This document shows positions 21,549-30,500 of a stretch of DNA of 33,146 bases, in pieces. This stretch comes from Microcaldota archaeon (GTDB lineage Archaea; Micrarchaeota; Micrarchaeia; Anstonellales; Bilamarchaeaceae): NCBI GenBank assembly GCA_018812715.1, contig JAHJCT010000021.1:1-33146 (forward strand). Direction: 5' to 3'. The stretch's first letter is position 1. Every line of letters starts with the position of its first letter. The notes beneath the pieces were generated by a model. The model searched no databases and was not told where the DNA came from. It was given only the letters and a program-made list of their open reading frames with translations. A program made the translations under genes and the position numbers.

Positions 21549-24500
21549 ATGCTAGCAAGAGGCAGATACGCTATTCTTTCCTTTGTTTTACTCATTTTCT
21601 TCTCGAATATCGCCTCTGCAGTTGATCTTCACCTGAACTCCAACTACGACATGGGTGATATTTATTATTATAATAATCCTGATTTCAATTATGCTTTTCA
21701 GATAAAATGGAATATCAGTTCAATTCCTGATGGAGCAACAATCACTGATGCTACTTTATGTATGCATATCAATACTCCTGGGAGTATTGACTCTGATGCA
21801 ACTATCTATAGAGTTAATGATCAAACATGGGATGAATCAGTAAGTACTGCTACTTTAAACAGTCAAACTTTAACAAATCAAACTGCCGGCACATGGTCTT
21901 CTAGTGTTGATGAAACGTATAGTTGCGTTAATGTTACCACACAAGTAAAAACAGATTTTGATGCAAGTAACACTTACGCTAGTTTAAGACTTATCGATCC
22001 AGATGCTCTTCCTGGCACTGCTCAGAGTGTAGGGCGTACTAATCCAGAAGTAAGATTTGGTCATACTCCATTAGAAAGACAATTTAAGTCTAGAGATTAT
22101 GGCAGTGATGAGCCGTATCTGAATATAACTTACTTAGCAGCACCAACTATAGCTCTTAATGCCCCTGCAAATGATTCAAATTTCAGTTTCTCAGATACAA
22201 ACGTTTCTGCACTCCTAAATGCAACAGTCACAGATGCAGAAAGCGATCCGATGTGTGTAGAAATCTTTGGGGATAATTCTGCCAATCCAAGCACTGAATC
22301 ATTACTTTATTGGCAATGTAATGTTGCCAGTGGAACTACAATTACTTACAACTGGACTTCCCCAGTCGTTAACAGTGTTTATGCAGATACAACTGGTTTA
22401 GTTTTGAGCATGCATTTTGATAATAGAAGTGAATATGGAGAAAATAATACTCATGTTTATGATTTCTCTGGAATGGGAAACAATGGAACAATTACTGGCT
22501 CTACCTACAATGCAAATGGAAAATTTGCCCAATGCATACAATCCTCTGCTTCTGCGAATCGCGTTCAAGTAACTGGTTCAAGCAGCCTTAATATTGTAAA
22601 TGATATTACTGTTTCTACCTGGGTATACCTTCCTGCTACAACCCATAGCAGCTGGAACTATTTCATTGATCATAACGGAAAGTACGAATTCGATATTTAT
22701 GGTACTGGCATGGAACCTAGATTTAAATTGGAAAATAATGTTGGTACCTATTTTGAGGTTTCTTCATCAGAAGCGCTTAATACACATGAATGGTACCATA
22801 TTGTTGCAACAAGAAATGGTTCTGCAGTTCGTTTATATGTTAATGGAGTTCAAAAAGCTTCAAGAACCGATTTCACAGGTTCTATTGCTACTTCAACTGA
22901 TCCTCTGACAATTGGAGGAGATGACGGTTCTAGTTATCTTAACGGAAGCATAGACGAAATAGCTATCTGGAACAGAAGCCTAACTGCAGACGAAATTATG
23001 GATCTCTACAGATTGAAAAATGGAACTTACTACTGGAATGCCAATTCTTCTGATGCCGGCGCCACAACAACTTCTGAAACATGGCAGTTTAATGCAAATC
23101 CCAATTTCCCGCCAAATATTGTTCTAATCAGTCCAGCTAATGATAGCAATTTCACCCATGGAATCTGGAACATTACACTCACTACTCGAGCAACAGACGC
23201 AGACGATGACTTGATGTGTGTAGAAATCTTTGGAGATAGTTCTGCAATTCCATCATCAGAATCATTATTATACAAAGAATGTAGTGTTGCCAGCACTACG
23301 GTAACCTCCCAGGTTTCTCATAGTAATGGCGATGCTGAAGAAGACTTATACTATCATACTGTAGATATTGGCAACAGTGATTTGGAACTGGCATTTGATT
23401 ACAGGCATCAGGAAGTTGGGGTCAGATTTCCGAGTGTCAATATACCTCAAGGAGTGATTATTACTGATGCAACAATACAATTTGAATGTGATGAAGCAAG
23501 TTCTGAAGCTGTTACCATCTATATTTATGGTCATGATATAGATAACGCCCCTACTTTTTCAACTGCTGCTTACAATGTCTCTAATCGAGCAAAAACATCT
23601 GCATATGCATCTTGGGTTCCTGGTACATGGGTTGTTGATGTCAAATATAACTCAAGTGATATCTCCTCTATTGTTCAAGAAATAGTTAATCGTCCTGGTT
23701 GGTCAAGCGGGAATTCAATGGCATTTATTATGAATAGTACTGCTGATACTCATTCAAAGTCAAGGATTGCAGAAAGCTATGATAGCGAGCCAACAAATGC
23801 CGCAAAACTTTACGTAAGCTATATGGAGAATATTGAGTACAATTGGACTTCGCCAGTAGTCAACAGTGTTTATGCCAATACAACAGGCTTGATTTTAGGT
23901 CTGCACCTAGATAACAGAAGTGAATATGGAGAAAATAATACTCATGTTTATGATTTCAGTGGACAGGGAAACAATGGTAGTTGTTCTAATTGTCCAACAT
24001 TCAACCAAACAGGTGGCAAATTCGCAGGTGCCTTTGACTTTGACGGAAGTAACGATGAATTTATTGTTATGGATGCTGCCGACCCTACAGCATATACATT
24101 ATCAGCCTGGGTCAAACCGTCTTCAACAAATAATATGGGAATAATAGTTCGCAGTGATGCAACCGGGCCAGGAGTTTCCTTTTCTCATGAATTAAGAATA
24201 ACTGATGGGCCCGCTTTCCAACATTATACTTACGCCAGTTGGACACCAAAATATGTCACTGGCAGTACCATAGTGCAAGCTGGAGGATGGTATCACGTTG
24301 TTGGTGTAGCTACTAATAACGGTGGGATGAAATTATATGTCAATGGAGTTGAAGAGGGCACACCAGAAACAATAGGTACGCTTTACACAGGTTTAGATAG
24401 ATGGTATATTGGTGCAAATGACGGTGGCGGGCATGCCCATTTCAATGGAATTATTGATGAAGTTGCTATCTGGAATAGATCCTTGTCCGCAACTGAGGTC

Positions 24501-27500
24501 TCAGAATTATATCGGCTCAAAGCTGATACTTATTATTGGAAAGTTAACGCCTCTGATGCTAATGATACGGCCACATCTGAGACGTGGCAATTCACCATTC
24601 TCTCTCCGCCTGACAGTTGCGGTTACATCAATTCAGACAAAACCCTAACATCAGATATCAATGCCAATGGAACATGCTTCATAATCAACGCCTCAAATAT
24701 TGTTCTAGATGGAGCAGGATATACAATTGCAGGAAATGGTTCTGGGTATGGAATTTATCTGCCATATAGTGGTGCATTTGACAATGTTAGCGTTAGGAAC
24801 TTTGGAGGCATCAACAGTTTCAATTATGGAATTTATCTTTCTAGAACGACTAATTCAATAATTAACAATACAGTAATACAAAATTCAACTACTGACGGAA
24901 TCTATCTTACCAGTTCGAGCAACAACAATATTATAACCAACAATATTATCTTTAATAGCGGTGATGATGGAATTCAATTAAATGTCGCCTCTAATAATAA
25001 TATAACTAGTAATAATATTTCTAAAAGCGCAGATATTGGTATAACGATCAGTGGGGTCTCTAATTCTAACCGTATCGAGAACAATACTGTACATAATAAT
25101 ACTAACGATGGTATCAGATCTGGAGGATCGGCAAACAATACTTTAGTGACACACAATAGAATTTATTCTAATAATGATGATGGCATACAAATTACAGATT
25201 CTTCGACATATACAACAGTCTCACATAATCAAATTTATTCTAATATTGATGATGGTATTAACATCGATACCAGTAGCGATAATGGGGGTATCCTTGAGAA
25301 TAATACTATATATAACCATGGCGGTTCGACTGATGTTGGAATAAAAATTGAGAGTTCCTCTAATACAATTAAGGATAATACTATACATGATAATGGAAAT
25401 GGCATTCTACTTTTAATGGTCATAAATAACGTGAGCAACAATCTTCTCATCAATAACAATATTACAGCAATTACTAATGATGAATTATCTGATCTATCTA
25501 ATTCAAATAATCATAATTCATTAATTTACAACAATTCATTTGGAGAAATTAGATGGAATAAAACTAATTTAACAACTGCAATTAATCTTGAAAGAAATGT
25601 AACTATATTGTTAGAGGATAATTTAGTGGGATTGATTGATGATCCAAATACTTTAAACCTAAACAGCTCTGCTCAGATAGAACTTAGAGGTTTGCTATAT
25701 GGCTCAACCCCCCAATTATTGAAAAACGGGGTAAGGTGCGATGATACTGATGATTGTAATATCAGCTATAATATAGGATTAGGAATTTTGTATGCAAATG
25801 TAAGCAGTTTTAGTAATTATACAACACAAAATGCATCTGACAGTTGCGGTTACATCAACTCAGACAAAACTCTAACATCAGATATCAATGTCAATGGAAC
25901 TTGCTTCATCATCAACGCTTCTAATATTGTTCTAGACGGAGCAGGTTATGCAATTACTGGAAATGGTTCAGGATATGGTATTGATGCCACTGGCGGTTTT
26001 GATAATATTACCATCCGGAACTTCGGTGGCATAACTAATTTCGATTCTGGTATTCATACATCTGGAATGACAGATTCATACATCTTCAATAATACAATAG
26101 ATACATCTTCAACAGACCAAGCAATACAAATCAGAAGCAGCTCAAACAATAATGTGATAGACAATAACGATATTACTTCAGACGGGCATGCAATCGCATT
26201 CTATTCTTCATCAAATAACAATGTTACAAATAATACAATAAACTTAACTGATGCTGGTTCTGCAGGTGTAAGATTTCAGGTCAGTTCTGGCGCTCGTATA
26301 ATCTCTAACAACATTACTGTTAACTTTTGGAGTTCTACTGGCATAATAACTTACGTAGGTTCTAACAACCACTGGATTGAATCAAATACTGTATATACAT
26401 ATGATACAGATGCCGATGGCATTTCTATTGGTTCTTCTAGCAATACTGTGACCCTTAATAATGTTTATACGACTGAAGCGACAAGTTATGGAATTAGAAT
26501 TAGAAATGGAATCTATGCTGGTGAAAATAATAATATAACAAATAACAATGTCACCACGACTGATGCTTCTTCTGCTGGTATATTTGTTGATAGTGAGTGT
26601 GATAACAATATTATTTCTTCAAATAATCTCAGTACTAATGCCAACGACATAAGAATTAACAATGTAACTGGTGCAAGATTGATCGATCAAGTAGCTAGCA
26701 ACTATTCTATTAACATCAGTACATTTAGTGTTGAAAGCTCAGGAGTTGCTAAAGTAACTTTCCTAGAAGATGTAACACAAGATGGAACAAATCTAAGTAA
26801 TGACATTCAGATCACAAGTAACCTAATCCAAGTTGATTCTGTTGCAAGACCTGGATTCAATGTTTCTGCAAATCTGACTTTCTATGGAACTGATGGCTTA
26901 GGATTTAGTGATAGAACACCGTTCAGAAATGGAGCTTCTTGCCCAAGCAATATCTGTACTGAGTTGCAAGATGCTGATAATTATATTTTCAATGTGACTA
27001 GCTTTACCAATTATAGTGTTGGTGAAGGTGCAAGTGATTCCTGCGGTTACATCAACTCAGACAAAACTCTAACATCAGATATCAATGTCAATGGAACTTG
27101 CTTCATCATTAACGCTTCTAACATTGTTCTAGATGGAGCAGGATATACAATTACTGGTAATGGTTCAGGTTACGGAATAGATAATACTGGCGGATTTGAC
27201 AATGTTACAATAAGAAACTTTGGTGGGATTAATAACTTTGATTCGGGTATCTATGTATCTGGAATGACTGATTCTTATATTTTCAACAATACTATTACAG
27301 ACTCAGCTACCAAAGGAATTTACCTTCCTTATTCTGCCAATAACAACCTGACATTTAATAATATTACTAGTTCTGGGAACAATTCTTACGGTTTATATCT
27401 TCATTATTCTAACTCGATCAATAATCGATTAATCTCTAACACTATTGATACTTCTGGAAACTATTCTCATGGAATCTGGCTACATGGATCTCCCAATAAT

Positions 27501-30500
27501 ACAGTAATTTCTAATATTGTTACTACTGCTGGTATAGGAAGTTCTGGCATCTATTCGGAGGGTTCAGCTAACAGCACTCTAACCTCTAATAATCTTACTA
27601 CTTATGGCACTGATTCTTATGGAATTTATGTCCGTTATTTAGGATCTGTTAATAACAGATTAACATCAAATATTATCAACACTAATGGCACTGGTTCCTT
27701 TGGAATTTGGCTCCGCGTACCCCCTAATTGTACTCTGACTTCGAATATAATTAATACCAATAGAACTTATGGTACTGGAATTCTTGTTGATTATTCTTCT
27801 GGCAATCAATTAATTTCCAACACTGTTAATACACTTGGCAATGGTGCATATGGGATCCATCTAGAAGGCAACTCCAACAATAATATTTTAGTAAACAATA
27901 ATTTATTGGCAACATACGCCTATACCAGAGAAATTCAAGACACTACAGGAGATAGCTATACTAATTATCTAATTTACAATAATTCTTACGGAGAAATCAG
28001 ATGGACTAATTCATCTAACGGCGGTTTCCTGAAAGATATGGATGTCAATGGTCCTATCGGTTTGGGGACCAATTTATTCATTGGAAATAATACTGCTGCT
28101 TTGAATACCTCTGCTTTTGGAGCCACTGCAGAGATTAATTCCAGTGCTAATATCACCTTAGTTGGCCTTTCATATACATCTATTACTGATATATATGAAG
28201 TTCCAGGGTATGATACCAATAGCACGAATATTATCAATACTGGAAGCAACTGCCTTGGATCCAAATGCAATCAAATTAGTTATGGTAGCGGAGTTTTAAT
28301 TTTCAACACTACTGGCTTCAGCAGTTTTGCTGCGAATGAAATAACTGCCAATTTCACTTACCTGATCAATGAAACAACTACAACTTCATATGGTTATCTA
28401 AATGGAACTCTAGATCAAATTTTCTACAACAATTCACTCTTTGCATTACAATTAAATGCAACTTATAACAATGGAAGTTACCTCTCTCAAATCTTCAATG
28501 CAGGTGCAACAGTACAATGGAACAATATTTCCTGGTTAAGTAATACTGGTGAATTACTAGACAACCAACAATCAGATGTTACTGTGAACATGACTGGAAA
28601 TAAATTATTATTCCATTTAGATGAATTGTCAGGAAGTTTAATTGATTCAAGTGGTTATAGCCATACTAATTCTTCTGTTGGAAATACAGTTGCAGGTGGC
28701 AATGGCATTTTCAATAAAGGACTCATGTTTAATGTACCTTATGCCCATCTCGATGTTTCAGGTACAAATAACAACTTTACAAATGCACCTTTCACTTACG
28801 CGTTTTGGATTAATTCGACATCAACAAGCGGGCTTTTAACCTGGGCAGTAAAGTCAAGGCTTGTATCACCATGGTATCAATGGAAGATATTATTTTACCC
28901 TGTAAGTGGAACTGTTCAATTTTGGGCAGTTAATGGTACTGGCGGACAAAGTTTATCCGCAACTGATCACGTCACCGCTAACAAATTCAATCACGTAGCA
29001 GTTCAGATTAATGAAAGCAATGCAATGATAATGTATATTAATGGCATAAAACAGCCAAACACATTAAACTTGAATAATTATGTGACCGGCAGTGACGGTT
29101 CTTTAATGATTGGTTATGATGCGGGCGCTTCAATTAATGGCACATTGGATGAAGTTGCCTTCTGGAACAGATCCTTATCTGATCAAGAAATACTCGACTT
29201 ATACAAACGCGGAGTAACAAGATTGAACCTATCAGTAAGAAGCTGCAACGATGCTTCATGTATAGGAGAAAGCTTCACAGACATTAACGACACTTCACCA
29301 CAATCATTATCCTTATCAAATAACCAATACTTCCAGTATAATGTCAGTTTTGAAACCGACAATGTTTCTTATACTCCAGAACTGTATAATGTTACAATCA
29401 ATTATGGTGCAGTTACTATTAATGATACAATCGCACCTTCAATCAACTTTACATTGCCAACTCCTAACAACGGTTCATCTCAATCCAATACAGATATTTT
29501 TGTGAATGTTTCTTCTTCAGATGCAAATGATCACTATGCATTTGTTGACTTTGACAATGATTTAATGTTATGGATGAGGATGGATGATGTTAATGCATCC
29601 GGAGATCCTATAGATCTCAGCAGCTATGGCAATAATGGAACATTGCAGGGAAATACTTTCATTAACTCAACTGGTAAATTTGGCAATGCTTCTTGGTTTG
29701 ATGGAAATAATGATAAGATCTTTATTGATGATATTGTTACTGGCGATTCTTCAACTGTTTCTATCTTCGCTTGGGTGTATGCTAGTGATCTGGATCAACA
29801 TTACGTCTATTCCAGTGATGGTTTAGCATTTGGCGTAAAAAGTTCGAGTGGTGATTTAGGGCATGCGTTTAACATCAATGGAACGACAGTTTATCCTTGT
29901 TGTACAAGTACAATAACAGCAGGAACGTGGCACCATATTGGCTTTACATATAATGGCCATAATCTGCGCTTTTATATCAATGGTCAATTTGATACAGAAA
30001 AGAACTATTCTGGCCCTCTTGTCACACCATTTGCTGATGTATACATCGGAGCAAGACAGGATGGTTTAAGAAATTGGAATGGCTCAATCGATGAAGTTTT
30101 AGTTTTCAACAGAACTTTATCTGCACAAGAAATTCTGGCTTTATACAATGGTTCATCTGACCAGTATTATCATAATTTTACTGGGTTATCTACTGGCCAG
30201 CATAACTTTACTGCATATGCGGTTGACACCTCTGGCAATAAGAATGAAACTGAAGAAAGAACCGTAACGATAACAGCCTCAGATTCCTGCGGCTATATTA
30301 ACTCAGACAAAACCCTAACCTCCAACATTACAACAAGCGGAACATGCTTCATTATCAATGCTTCTGACATTACAATAAACGGTGCCGGATATACAATTAC
30401 TGGTGATGGCACTGGGTATGGGATAGATAATACTGGTGGATTTGACAATGTTACAATAGCAAATATAACTATCCTTAATTTCAATGAAGGAATTCGTTAT

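Noticed and set aside
24880-25450. Asn-rich repeats considered as a CRISPR-like or noncoding repeat array
   Set aside because: The periodicity is that of beta-helix rungs in an open frame; units vary and have no spacer/repeat alternation.
25159-25459. Minus-strand open frames within the giant gene
   Set aside because: Leu/Ile-rich mirror images of Asn-rich beta-helix codons, with no promoter or family match.
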